Source: JBJELF01 sp051879015 (GTDB lineage Bacteria > Bacillota > Clostridia > Lachnospirales > Lachnospiraceae). Taken from it: a DNA stretch of 39,144 nt. Each line of letters begins with the position of its first letter. Within the stretch, counting starts at the first letter, position 1. This document shows, in pieces, positions 8,562 to 16,907 of this stretch. A program made the position numbers and the translations under genes. The DNA lies in contig JBJELF010000123.1 in the NCBI GenBank assembly GCA_051879015.1, positions 1 through 39,144 on the forward strand. The letters are read 5' to 3'. Below the pieces are notes generated by a model. That model saw only the letters and a list, made by a program, of their open reading frames with translations. It did not search any database and was not told the origin of the DNA.

Positions 8562-8681
8562 ATTTTTTCACTCCCTATTTTAATTATAGCAACTTGATAC
8601 AAACGAAAGTCTAAGCTTCATGAAAACAGGCATGAAACAGATTTGCCTTTTTCCTATCATTGACAAACTTTTCTCTGTATT

Positions 8682-9260
8682 TTAATGGCGGAATTTGATT
8701 TCTCCCGTCTTCGGATCCATAGACTCTACAATAGCCAAAGACTCCAGCTGATAACCTCTCTCTCGAATCAGCTTGCCTCCTACCTGCTGTCCCTTTTCAA
8801 TGGCAATCCCAATCCCTTCCACCGAGGCACCAGCCTGCTCAATAATGTCAATCAGACCATTTAACGCACAGCCATTTGCTAAAAAATCATCAATTACCAG
8901 AACTCGATCCTCTGGTCCCAAATATTTCTTGGAAACGATGACATGGTAAGTTCTTTTATGAGTAAATGACTCAATATCCGTGCAATAGACATCTCCATCG
9001 ATATTGACTGACTGACTCTTCTTGGCAAAGACCACTGGCACATGAAAATGCTGGGCTGCCACACAGGCGATACCAATCCCCGATGCTTCGATGGTCAGAA
9101 TCTTATTGATCGGCTTGTCAGCAAAAAGTCTCTTCCACTCTCTCCCCATCTCATCAAACAATGCAATGTCCATCTGATGATTAAGGAAATTGTCTACCTT
9201 CAATACATCACCTTCGCGGACAATACCATCTCTTTGGATACGTTCTTCTAATGCTCTCAT
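8682..9260 (-). CDS. xpt: Xanthine phosphoribosyltransferase
   Basis: Converts xanthine plus PRPP to XMP in purine salvage. Length is 192 residues, as in Bacillus Xpt. The PRPP-binding loop VLVIDDFLANGCA is at about 120-132, and the type-I phosphoribosyltransferase core precedes it (TIEASGIGIA). The start at 9260 is set by AAAGGAG eight bases upstream; the frame stays open another 12 codons without a site. It follows purine nucleoside phosphorylase by 68 bases, so the pair frees a base and re-attaches it. In Bacillus xpt is under a guanine riboswitch; I see no such aptamer in the short gap here. Adenine phosphoribosyltransferase is an alternative from the same superfamily but fits less well. 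Confidence 0.92.
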   Translation of the reverse strand: MRALEERIQRDGIVREGDVLKVDNFLNHQMDIALFDEMGREWKRLFADKPINKILTIEASGIGIACVAAQHFHVPVVFAKKSQSVNIDGDVYCTDIESFTHKRTYHVIVSKKYLGPEDRVLVIDDFLANGCALNGLIDIIEQAGASVEGIGIAIEKGQQVGGKLIRERGYQLESLAIVESMDPKTGEIKFRH

Positions 9261-9328
9261 TTTTCTGTCTCCTTTGTCATTCGATACCGTCGCCAATGAT
9301 ATCTGCGACAGTTCTAATCTTTCTATGT

Positions 9329-10174
9329 TTACTGTTCATTTCTAATTATCTTTTCCATTTTAACGACACTCTGTGTAATTAATTGCTTAAAGATTGGTGC
9401 GGCTGAATCCGCTGCACGCTTTACCTCCTCATGGGATAGGGGAGCCTTCTGCAATCCTGCAGCAGGATTGGAAATAAAGGAAATACCACAAATTTTCATA
9501 CCCATATGATTGGCTGCAATCGCCTCACAAGCGGTACTCATACCGACTGCGTCAGCTCCCAGCATCTGACACATACGAACCTCCGCCTTGCTTTCATAGG
9601 AGGGACCTGTCAGCTGAATATACACCCCTTCCTTCAGTAAAATTCCAATCTGAGACGCCGCCTCCCGAATAATCTGCTGCAAATCCTCATCATAAATTTC
9701 ACTCATATCCGGAAAACGCACACCTAACTGATTTTCATTGGCACCCATTAACGGATTTGGCACAAAGGCAGCAATCTGATCCGTAATCAGCATGAAATCA
9801 CCTGCCCGAAAGCTGCTATTGAGACCACCTGCAGCATTGGTCAATAACAAAATTTTTGCCCCCATCAGAGCCATCAGACGAATGGGCAAAACTACATCTG
9901 TCATAGAATATCCTTCATAATAATGCACGCGTCCCTGCATAATAACCACTGGAATCCCCTGAATATAGCCAAACACAAACTGCCCTGCATGACCCTCCAC
10001 TGTTGATTGAGGAAAATCTTCAATCTCTTGATACGGCAAAACTTTCACCACATCAATCTCCCTGGCATAATCACCTAAGCCTGAGCCGAGCACCAGCGCA
10101 ATTTCCGGCTGAAAATTCACCTGTCTCTGTACACATTCCAGACATCTCTTTAACTTATCATAAACTTCACCCAC
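9329..10174 (-). CDS. Purine-nucleoside phosphorylase (trimeric type)
   Basis: Splits guanosine and inosine type nucleosides with phosphate into base and ribose-1-phosphate. The 281 residues match the PunA/PupG trimeric family rather than the shorter hexameric DeoD. Visible motifs are LGSGLGDYA (phosphate loop, about 28-36), LLTNAAGGLN (about 109-118) and the base-binding GADAVGMSTACEA stretch near 200-212. The start is a GTG at 10174 with AAAGGAG seven bases upstream. It lies between the HPr-like gene (72-base gap) and xpt (68-base gap), all on the minus strand, forming a likely purine-salvage transcript. Confidence 0.93.
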   Translation of the reverse strand: MGEVYDKLKRCLECVQRQVNFQPEIALVLGSGLGDYAREIDVVKVLPYQEIEDFPQSTVEGHAGQFVFGYIQGIPVVIMQGRVHYYEGYSMTDVVLPIRLMALMGAKILLLTNAAGGLNSSFRAGDFMLITDQIAAFVPNPLMGANENQLGVRFPDMSEIYDEDLQQIIREAASQIGILLKEGVYIQLTGPSYESKAEVRMCQMLGADAVGMSTACEAIAANHMGMKICGISFISNPAAGLQKAPLSHEEVKRAADSAAPIFKQLITQSVVKMEKIIRNEQ

Positions 10175-10246
10175 GATATGACTCCTTTCCCTATGATTTT
10201 AATGGTTGGAGCATCCAATATTTGCATCCTCGTTCTGATACATCAT

Positions 10247-10513
10247 CTATGCCTTCATTGTGGAATCTTCAAAAATCTCAATCAGTTTCTCCATCAATGC
10301 TTTTTCTTCTGGCCCAATGCAGCGAATTTTAATTTCGTCATTGACATTAATTCCCTGCGAGACCAAATTTAAAATGCTCTTTACATCTATCACACTAGTT
10401 TTATACAAAATATAGCCCTTTGCTTTATAGCGGGAAGCAGCATCTGACAAAATTCTAGCTGGTCTCAAATGTAATCCACATGGCATTTTTACAGTAACAT
10501 TACGCTCTATCAT
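10247..10513 (-). CDS. HPr family phosphocarrier protein
   Basis: An 88-residue HPr-like protein. The phosphorylation histidine is in CGLHLRPAR (His15), as in PTS HPr. The regulatory serine region is also recognisable (DVKSILNLVS, Ser46), so it could be phosphorylated both by enzyme I and by HPr kinase. AAAGGGG lies ahead of the ATG. An extended -10 TATACT with TG one base upstream lies at 10559-10564. It heads a purine-salvage cluster with no PTS gene nearby, so it may be the cell's general HPr or a second copy; the sequence does not tell which. Confidence 0.88.
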   Translation of the reverse strand: MIERNVTVKMPCGLHLRPARILSDAASRYKAKGYILYKTSVIDVKSILNLVSQGINVNDEIKIRCIGPEEKALMEKLIEIFEDSTMKA

Positions 10514-10641
10514 CTTTTAATCCCCTTTACTACATTTTTCATTTGCTACATATGCAACAGTATAGCATATTTTTCTGAATTTCACTACATTCTTGCAAAT
10601 TTTTCTAAAAAAATCTTGGCAATAATTCCTTGAAATTTGTA

Positions 10642-10670
10642 TTGAGAAACGCTCCATTTCATGTTATAGT
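10642..10670 (+). promoter_or_regulatory. Promoter of the PdaA-like gene
   Basis: TTGAGA, a 17-bp spacer, and TATAGT, 25 bases before the start codon at 10696. The ribosome binding site AAAGGAGG (10681-10688) follows. Confidence 0.65.
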
Positions 10671-10695
10671 AGGAATGCGCAAAGGAGGTATTAAT

Positions 10696-11754
10696 ATGAG
10701 ACGCAAACAATTATGCATACTTATGACAATTTTTCTGCTCACCGTTTCTGGCTGTGCTAAGACAAATAATCAGGCATCTACAGATGCCAGCAATGAAAAC
10801 ACTTCTCTGACCGAGACAGACACAGAAGCAGAATCTCAATCAACTGCAAACGATGAAACATCATCCGATATAACATTAGAATCTACCGAAGAAGTAACCC
10901 AAAATTCTCTTGAAGAGACTGAAAATTCTGAAACAACACCGACAGAAAGCGAATCCACTCCAGAAAGCAGCAGCCCATCCGAATCCTCTTCGAACACTCA
11001 GTCCAATGGAAATCTCGGCATTGGCTCTGTGATGCCAGACTTGACGGCCCTTGCTGCCCTGGACAATGCGGCCATTCCCTATGGATACCGCAGTGATGAC
11101 CGCAATGAGCTCAATCAGCCTAACGGCTGTCTCTATTATGACCGTTTGTACGGCAGTTATAACGCTGATTTTTACCGTACTGACAGTACTATGGTCTATC
11201 TGACCATGGATGAGGGCTATGAAAATGGCTACACCCCACAGATCCTGGATACCTTAGCAGCAAAGAATGTAAAGGCAGTATTCTTCATCACCTATGATTT
11301 TGCCGTCAAGAATCCAGACTTGGTTCAGCGCATGATTAATGAGGGGCATATCGTTGGAAATCACAGCTACACTCATCCGGCTGATGGCATACCATCGCTG
11401 AGCATTGAGCAGCAATATGATGAATTTATGCTCACCCATAATTATGTGCTGGAAAACTTTGGATATGAGATGTATCTATTCCGTTTTCCAGAAGGAACCT
11501 TCAGTGTAGAAGCACTCTCACTGGCACAATCTTTAGGATATCGCTCTGTATTCTGGAGCTATGCCTACCGTGATTGGATAACCAATGATCAGCCCGATGT
11601 AGCTGCCTCCCTGCAGGCTGCAGTATCCAATGTACATCCAGGTGCTATTTATCTGCTCCACGCTTGCTCCTCCACCAATACCACTATGTTAGGTGACTTT
11701 ATTGACCAAGTGCGCGCACAGGGCTATGAATTTGGCTATTACTCCTATCGTTAA
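10696..11754 (+). CDS. PdaA-like polysaccharide deacetylase lipoprotein
   Basis: A 352-residue predicted lipoprotein. The start at 10696 (AAAGGAGG seven bases upstream) gives a clean signal peptide ending in the lipobox VSGC, so Cys20 should be lipid-modified and the protein anchored outside the membrane. Residues about 21-110 are a Ser/Thr/Glu-rich flexible linker, probably crossing the wall. The NodB-type domain follows. LTMDEGYENG (about 169-178) is the Asp-containing first motif. NHSYTHP (about 222-228) holds the two metal histidines. FRFPEG (about 262-267) and LLHA near the end complete the set. DEGYENG is characteristic of the PdaA subgroup, which deacetylates MurNAc in peptidoglycan and serves cortex formation in Bacillus. 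That fits spoIIR in this window, but a vegetative wall role is equally possible. Confidence 0.9.
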   Translation: MRRKQLCILMTIFLLTVSGCAKTNNQASTDASNENTSLTETDTEAESQSTANDETSSDITLESTEEVTQNSLEETENSETTPTESESTPESSSPSESSSNTQSNGNLGIGSVMPDLTALAALDNAAIPYGYRSDDRNELNQPNGCLYYDRLYGSYNADFYRTDSTMVYLTMDEGYENGYTPQILDTLAAKNVKAVFFITYDFAVKNPDLVQRMINEGHIVGNHSYTHPADGIPSLSIEQQYDEFMLTHNYVLENFGYEMYLFRFPEGTFSVEALSLAQSLGYRSVFWSYAYRDWITNDQPDVAASLQAAVSNVHPGAIYLLHACSSTNTTMLGDFIDQVRAQGYEFGYYSYR

Positions 11755-11780
11755 AACAAAATCCATGGAAAGATTGACGT

Positions 11781-11824
11781 AACAAGCGAGTAGTCAGGAA
11801 ATTATTCCCGACTACTCGCTTGTT
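11781..11824 (+). terminator. Terminator shared by convergent genes
   Basis: AACAAGCGAGTAGTC (11781-11795) pairs with GACTACTCGCTTGTT (11810-11824), followed by TTATCTTTTC on the plus strand. It ends the PdaA-like gene. The right arm lies inside the coding region of the convergent ABC-F gene, whose stop codon is at 11802-11804. Confidence 0.85.
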
Positions 11825-13652
11825 TTATCTTTTCATCCAATTCTGTCAGATATTCCCAGCGCTCCATCTTTTCTTCCAATGCTTGCTCGGCAGTCTCTTT
11901 CTCAGCAATCAGCTGATTCAATCGCACAAAATCAGTCGCACTCTGTCCCATCAATCGCTCTAAATCTTCCAATTTTTCTTCCAAAGCAGCAATATCATCC
12001 TCAATTGTCTCAAATTCTTTTTGCTCTTTCCAGGTAAATTTCAGTTTCTTTTCATGCTCACGAACATTCATTTTTTTTGGCTCTGCACGAACTGTCTTCA
12101 CCGGCTCCAGCGATACCAGTTCCCGCTCTTTTTTCGCAATACTGTAATCCGTAAAACCACCCTCATACTGAGTCAATACTCCATCACCCTCAAAAGCAAA
12201 AATGCGGCGCACAATTCGATCCAAAAAATAGCGGTCATGAGATACCGTAATCACAATTCCCTTGAAATGGTCTAAATAATCCTCCAAAATCGTCAGAGTC
12301 TGTACATCCAAATCATTGGTTGGCTCGTCCAAAATTAACACATTTGGAGCTTCCATGAGGACACGAAGTAAATTTAAGCGACGTTTTTCCCCGCCTGAAA
12401 GCTTACCGATGGGGGTATACTGTTTCTCCGATGGAAACAAAAACTGCTCCAGCATCTGAGAAGCAGAGACGAGACCATCTTCCGTACGCACATACTCCGC
12501 AGTATCACGAATATAGTCAATGACACGCTTTTCTGGTGTCATCACTGCGATTTTGGCTGTCTCGCTCATATTTTCAAGAATTTCTGTTTGGATTTCCTGA
12601 GAATAATATCCAATCTTGACCGTTTGCCCCACAATAACTTGACCCTCATCCGGTTTGATGATGCCAGCAATCATTTTCATCAGCGTGGTTTTTCCACATC
12701 CATTTGGTCCAATGAAACCAATGCGGTCATCCTTCAAAAATACATAGGTAAAATTGTCAATCAATTTTTTGTCACCGTAAGACTTGCTGACTCCGTCTAA
12801 TTCCACCGTCGTGCGTCCTAGTCGACTGGACACAGAACTAATCTCCACCTTACTGTCAAAGATTGGTGCCTCCTGACTTTTTAAATTTTCATAGCGTTGG
12901 ATATGAGCCTTTTGTTTGGTAGAACGGGCTCTCGCACCACGCAGCATCCATGCCAACTCCACGCGCAAAATACTCTGTCTCTTGCGCTCCGAAGCAATAG
13001 CTGATTCTTCACGTTCCGCTTTCAGCTGCAAAAAACCGGAATAGTTTGTCTGATAACTATAAATGCTGCCCTTATCAATCTCCACAATGCGGTTGGACAC
13101 AGAATCCAGAAAATATCGGTCATGTGTAACCATAATCAGACCGCCCTTCCATTTCTTTAAGAAATTTTCCAGCCAGTCTGCCATCTCACTGTCCAAATGG
13201 TTGGTTGGCTCATCCAAAATCAAAATATCCGCCGGTGACAGCAGCACGGCCGCCAGTGCAATCCGCTTGCGCTGACCGCCCGACAGGGTATTAACCTCCG
13301 CAGAGAAATTGGTAATGCCCAGCTCATTCAGCATAGTCTTAGCTTCTGCCTCCAAGGTCCACTCATTTTCCTTGGTCTTATTATTTTTCATCACGCTCTC
13401 CAATACCGTCTCTCCCTCATCAAATACAGGATGCTGGGGAAGATAACGAATAATCACGTGATTGGCTTTGGTAACGCTTCCCTCATCTGGTTCCTCCAAA
13501 CCTGACATAATCTTTAGTAAAGTAGATTTTCCTGTTCCGTTGATGCCCAAAATACCAACTTTTTCCCCTTCATTGAGGGCAAAAAAACAATTTTTTAGCA
13601 GATGGCGGTCACCATAAGATTTTGTAATATTGTCCAATGTTAAAATATTCAT
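11802..13652 (-). CDS. ABC-F family ATPase, Uup/YfmR type
   Basis: A 616-residue soluble protein with two ABC ATPase domains and no membrane segment. The first Walker A is GINGTGKST (36-44) and its signature LSGGQRKRIALA is near residue 152. The second has GPNGCGKTT and LSGGEKRR. Between them lies the linker of ABC-F proteins with a short helical insertion (ELAWMLRGARARSTKQKAH). The C-terminal ~70 residues are a charged coiled coil, which places it with Uup/YfmR rather than EttA. The family acts on the ribosome, and Bacillus YfmR helps resolve stalls at proline-rich sequences. The last five codons are shared with the terminator hairpin of the opposite gene. Antibiotic-resistance ABC-F proteins look similar, but the coiled coil argues for the housekeeping type. 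Confidence 0.88.
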   Translation of the reverse strand: MNILTLDNITKSYGDRHLLKNCFFALNEGEKVGILGINGTGKSTLLKIMSGLEEPDEGSVTKANHVIIRYLPQHPVFDEGETVLESVMKNNKTKENEWTLEAEAKTMLNELGITNFSAEVNTLSGGQRKRIALAAVLLSPADILILDEPTNHLDSEMADWLENFLKKWKGGLIMVTHDRYFLDSVSNRIVEIDKGSIYSYQTNYSGFLQLKAEREESAIASERKRQSILRVELAWMLRGARARSTKQKAHIQRYENLKSQEAPIFDSKVEISSVSSRLGRTTVELDGVSKSYGDKKLIDNFTYVFLKDDRIGFIGPNGCGKTTLMKMIAGIIKPDEGQVIVGQTVKIGYYSQEIQTEILENMSETAKIAVMTPEKRVIDYIRDTAEYVRTEDGLVSASQMLEQFLFPSEKQYTPIGKLSGGEKRRLNLLRVLMEAPNVLILDEPTNDLDVQTLTILEDYLDHFKGIVITVSHDRYFLDRIVRRIFAFEGDGVLTQYEGGFTDYSIAKKERELVSLEPVKTVRAEPKKMNVREHEKKLKFTWKEQKEFETIEDDIAALEEKLEDLERLMGQSATDFVRLNQLIAEKETAEQALEEKMERWEYLTELDEKIKQASSRE

Positions 13653-13765
13653 GCATTACTGCTCCTTTATTTTCATCATCCCTTACAGTATACAACATTT
13701 CCCACTAAAAAGAAATCCTAATTTCGCATATCACAATTGAACTGCTGTTAGGTCTCAGCTGTCAT

Positions 13766-14641
13766 TCACCTATCCTGCCGTTCCCCTACAACGATAGGAT
13801 GAAATCCCTCTCCATGTACTTCATTAGAATCTACAATGATAATAAATGCATTGGGTTCCACTGCCTTGACTGCCTGCTGCACCAAATACATCTCCTTACT
13901 ACTGCAAGCACACATGACAACATCTCGATTGTCTTCCTGATAACCACCTCTTGCACTAAAAATGGTGGAACCTCGTTGACAGCACTGATCAATCACATCA
14001 CTGATTTGTTTCCCGTTATTCGTAACAATTAAGGCTAATTTACCTGAATTGACACCATACATCATCTTGTCCATTACTGTTGAAAGTAAGTAAGAAACAA
14101 TAAATCCATAAATAATACCATCTACATTTCTAAAATATAGCGTACCCAAAAGCACAATCGAGGCATCAAAGAAAAAAGAAATTTTACCGATAGATAGATG
14201 GGGATGCACCGCTTTTGTAGCCAAGATAATAAAATCCGCTCCACCAGTGGAGGAATTGACCATATAAATCAAAGCATATCCTAAACCAGCTAATACACCT
14301 GTGCATAATGCGGCTAGTAAAGGACTTCCTGTGTAAGCAGGAAAAAGAGGAGCAATGTAATCAATAAACAAAGAGGAAATGATAATACTACGCACCGAAT
14401 TCACAAAAAATGTTTTGCCAAGTAAATGATAACACAAAATCGCAACGGGAATGTTGAGTAAAATGGTAGATAAACCGATAGGAACATCAAATATCTGATA
14501 CAATAAAATGGAAATACCAGAAAATCCTGTCATTGGAAATTCTGCATTGACGGCAAAATTGTAAATACCCACTGCGATCAAAATACTCCCTATAATTTCA
14601 CAGCCCAACTGTCTTGTCCAGAAAATTAATTTTTGTCTCAT
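13766..14641 (-). CDS. YitT family membrane protein
   Basis: A 291-residue protein of the YitT family (DUF161 plus DUF2179). About five hydrophobic helices span residues 10-190, including the typical GFSGISILLYQIFDVPIG and STGGADFIILATK stretches. The soluble C-terminal domain (about 205-285) contains the family motif FSARGGYQED and ends with a ferredoxin-like fold pattern. AAAGGT lies about nine bases before the ATG. Function is not established; it stands between the ABC-F gene and pckA on the same strand but about 110 and 240 bases away, so it is probably its own unit. Confidence 0.87.
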   Translation of the reverse strand: MRQKLIFWTRQLGCEIIGSILIAVGIYNFAVNAEFPMTGFSGISILLYQIFDVPIGLSTILLNIPVAILCYHLLGKTFFVNSVRSIIISSLFIDYIAPLFPAYTGSPLLAALCTGVLAGLGYALIYMVNSSTGGADFIILATKAVHPHLSIGKISFFFDASIVLLGTLYFRNVDGIIYGFIVSYLLSTVMDKMMYGVNSGKLALIVTNNGKQISDVIDQCCQRGSTIFSARGGYQEDNRDVVMCACSSKEMYLVQQAVKAVEPNAFIIIVDSNEVHGEGFHPIVVGERQDR

Positions 14642-14737
14642 AGTTTTATTACCTTTCTAAAAAACAATAATGATGCTGCATTGAAAAAGTATTAGTCTTT
14701 TTCTCTCAACATTTTTTAATTCTCATATCAGAAAATG

Positions 14738-14775
14738 CCCCGCAACACCGACCTCTATGAATCGATATTGCGGGG
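14738..14775 (-). terminator. Terminator downstream of pckA
   Basis: CCCCGCAA (14738-14745) pairs with TTGCGGGG (14768-14775), and the minus strand continues with ATTTTC. It lies about 105 bases after the pckA stop. The stretch between (14795-14870) also shows base-pairing potential, listed as a finding. Confidence 0.7.
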
Positions 14776-14881
14776 TATACTAATCATTAGAAATTTTTAT
14801 AAATTATCCACCTTAACAGAAGCCACAAACCGCCTGGACCCTTTGGGTATTATGGTCTGTAGTAGTTCACAAATTTTCTAA

Positions 14882-16582
14882 TTACAGAGTCTCTATCTCA
14901 GCAACCAACTTCTCAAGTGCAGCCAAAGCCTCATCTGGAAGCTTATCATAGCCACCCTTTTTCTCTGCAAAGCCCTTAACAGCATCAACACGGGTAACCA
15001 TGCTGCCCTTCAGAGCTGCTACATAAGAAGCATCGGTCAAATCTGGCTCAAATCCTGGCCAATTCATAATTTCGATATCCTCAAATGGTCCCCACTGCTC
15101 GAAGGTAGCCTTTCCTTCTACTACAGCCTCAAGAACACCAAGAGTATCTTCCTTCTTAACCTTCTTGCCCATGAAATCACCAGTATTTACGATGTAGCAA
15201 GCAACATCCTTTTCCTGAACCAACTTCTTAAACTTCTCATAATCATTAACCAATGGATAGGTTCTGAATGGGTTAGCGTATGGTACAATACGGATTGCGT
15301 TCATATCGGTACCAGCAGCAACACGCTCTGCGGAAGAAGTCTTTGTAGCCAAAGTAGCACCCATTACGGAAGCCAAAGCGGAACCCTTTAACTTAACGAT
15401 TGGTGGAATGGTAGGATCCTTCATAATCCAGAAGATAGCATTAACTGGAGCATCAATCTTATCTACACGGTTTGGAGACCAAAGCTTGGACTTGATTGCA
15501 CGACCGTTACCATTTCTGATATCCTCAGTTACCAACTGAATCTTGCCATTCTCATCAAGAGTAGCAGAGCAGTTCTGAGCAGACAGCAGATACTCATTAT
15601 CTGGGCAGCCTGTTGGATAGTCAGCAGTCTTATCAAAATAGGTTGGCTCCAAAGCGATGGATGCACAGGTATCGGTATTGATAATGAATGCATCATCATG
15701 AAGAACCTTGATTGCTGGATACTTGCCGTCATGCTTTGCATGAGTCAAAGTAGACTTACCAGAGCCAGACAAACCGTATACGGAAGCAACGAACTTAGAA
15801 CCATCAGCCAAAGTATATTCCTTCTGACCACCGTGGCAGGAAGCATAGCCATTTCTGTTAGCCAAAGCCCAAGCCATGGTCAAAGTACCCTTCTTGTGCT
15901 CACCGAAATACTTCATACCAAGAATAGCTGCACAGTTCTCGTTGGTATCGAAGTAGCAGAGAGTCAATGGGTCACTCAAGCAGCTGTAGTCAACGTCTGG
16001 GCTAACTTCTGGCTTCCACTGTGGATCAGAGAAGATATAGATATCTGGCTCATTTCCATTGCCAACTGGTACGGACTTCTTGTACATCTTTACATACTCA
16101 TCGGACATATACTGGAAGTTGATCATCCAGTTGTAAAGCAAATTCTCTTCGCCTTCTGGAATCAACAAGTGTGCCTTTACCATGAACTCTGGATCAAGAC
16201 CTACGAAACACTCTGCATGATACATTGTCTTCCATCTTGTCTTGTAGATTGCATCCATTACTACCTTATCCAACTTAGCAGCATCAACACCTGGCTCACC
16301 CTTGATACGGCGAGCAGCAGCATAACGACCTGTTACAGCACCATCGTTAAACAACAATACCTTTGCATCTTTATCAAGACCAAATGTATCGCCATCTTTG
16401 ATTGGCATATCCGTTACAATTGTTCCTGGAGAATTCTTTGCTAAGTTGTAAGCTTCCTTCAGAGTATTAACTTTTACTACGTTATTTCCATAGAAAGCAG
16501 CTTCAATGATAGAACGCGTCTTGGAAAAACCAACTTTTCCAGCTCCAATTTCATTAATTGGATAATATGCTTTTGTTGACAT
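14882..16582 (-). CDS. pckA: Phosphoenolpyruvate carboxykinase (ATP)
   Basis: Interconverts oxaloacetate plus ATP with PEP, CO2 and ADP; in gut fermenters it often runs toward oxaloacetate. Length is about 566 residues, slightly longer than the 530-540 of E. coli type. Visible motifs: YFGEHKKGTLTMAW at about 225-238, the kinase-1a P-loop GLSGSGKST at about 270-278, and the kinase-2 VLHDDAF at about 293-299 with metal-binding aspartates. The start at 16582 is fixed by AAGGAGG nine bases upstream; the frame runs 15 codons further without a site. Its promoter lies at 16699-16727 and a terminator follows. It is divergent from the RpiB-like gene. Confidence 0.93.
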   Translation of the reverse strand: MSTKAYYPINEIGAGKVGFSKTRSIIEAAFYGNNVVKVNTLKEAYNLAKNSPGTIVTDMPIKDGDTFGLDKDAKVLLFNDGAVTGRYAAARRIKGEPGVDAAKLDKVVMDAIYKTRWKTMYHAECFVGLDPEFMVKAHLLIPEGEENLLYNWMINFQYMSDEYVKMYKKSVPVGNGNEPDIYIFSDPQWKPEVSPDVDYSCLSDPLTLCYFDTNENCAAILGMKYFGEHKKGTLTMAWALANRNGYASCHGGQKEYTLADGSKFVASVYGLSGSGKSTLTHAKHDGKYPAIKVLHDDAFIINTDTCASIALEPTYFDKTADYPTGCPDNEYLLSAQNCSATLDENGKIQLVTEDIRNGNGRAIKSKLWSPNRVDKIDAPVNAIFWIMKDPTIPPIVKLKGSALASVMGATLATKTSSAERVAAGTDMNAIRIVPYANPFRTYPLVNDYEKFKKLVQEKDVACYIVNTGDFMGKKVKKEDTLGVLEAVVEGKATFEQWGPFEDIEIMNWPGFEPDLTDASYVAALKGSMVTRVDAVKGFAEKKGGYDKLPDEALAALEKLVAEIETL

Positions 16583-16698
16583 TGAATTTGTCCTCCTTGT
16601 ATTACATTTAATTGCAGAAACTGGCATCCACTTTTATTTTCTCCGTGAAAAAACTTTCTAATCTGCCTCGGCTGCCCATTTCACTGCAATTTGCTACT

Positions 16699-16727
16699 AT
16701 TATCTCATTTTTAATCAAAATTGTCAA
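16699..16727 (-). promoter_or_regulatory. pckA promoter
   Basis: On the minus strand: TTGACA, 17-bp spacer, GATAAT, giving a leader of about 110 bases before the start codon. The intergenic stretch 16583-16907 otherwise holds the opposite promoter at 16849-16877 and no gene. Confidence 0.7.
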
Positions 16728-16848
16728 TCTTCTGTCAAACAAAACCTTGTAAAATTTCTATGACAATTTTTTCTTATATTCCCACTGTGCCCCTCAAAAC
16801 CATACAAAAAAACACGGCGTCTTCTTTGTTACCATTCTTTGAATGTTC

Positions 16849-16877
16849 TTGACAAACCTTTTATTCTATTCTATAGT
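16849..16877 (+). promoter_or_regulatory. Promoter of the RpiB-like gene
   Basis: TTGACA (16849-16854), 17-bp spacer, TATAGT (16872-16877): a near-consensus sigma-A promoter about 30 bases before the start codon, followed by the ribosome binding site TTAGGAGG. Confidence 0.8.
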
Positions 16878-16907
16878 ATTTATGAAGTTTTTTAGGAGGA
16901 TAAATGA

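Noticed and set aside
8618..8637. TTCATG / CATGAA inverted repeat between xpt and the PHP gene
   Set aside because: Six-base arms with no T tail; similarity to the hairpin of the intergenic repeat is too weak to count it as another copy.
9261..9328. Possible guanine riboswitch before xpt
   Set aside because: The gap of 68 bases after pnp is too short for aptamer plus terminator, and the conserved aptamer core is not there.
15698..16444. 248-codon open frame opposite pckA
   Set aside because: Antisense to pckA, with no ribosome binding site and no recognisable domain.
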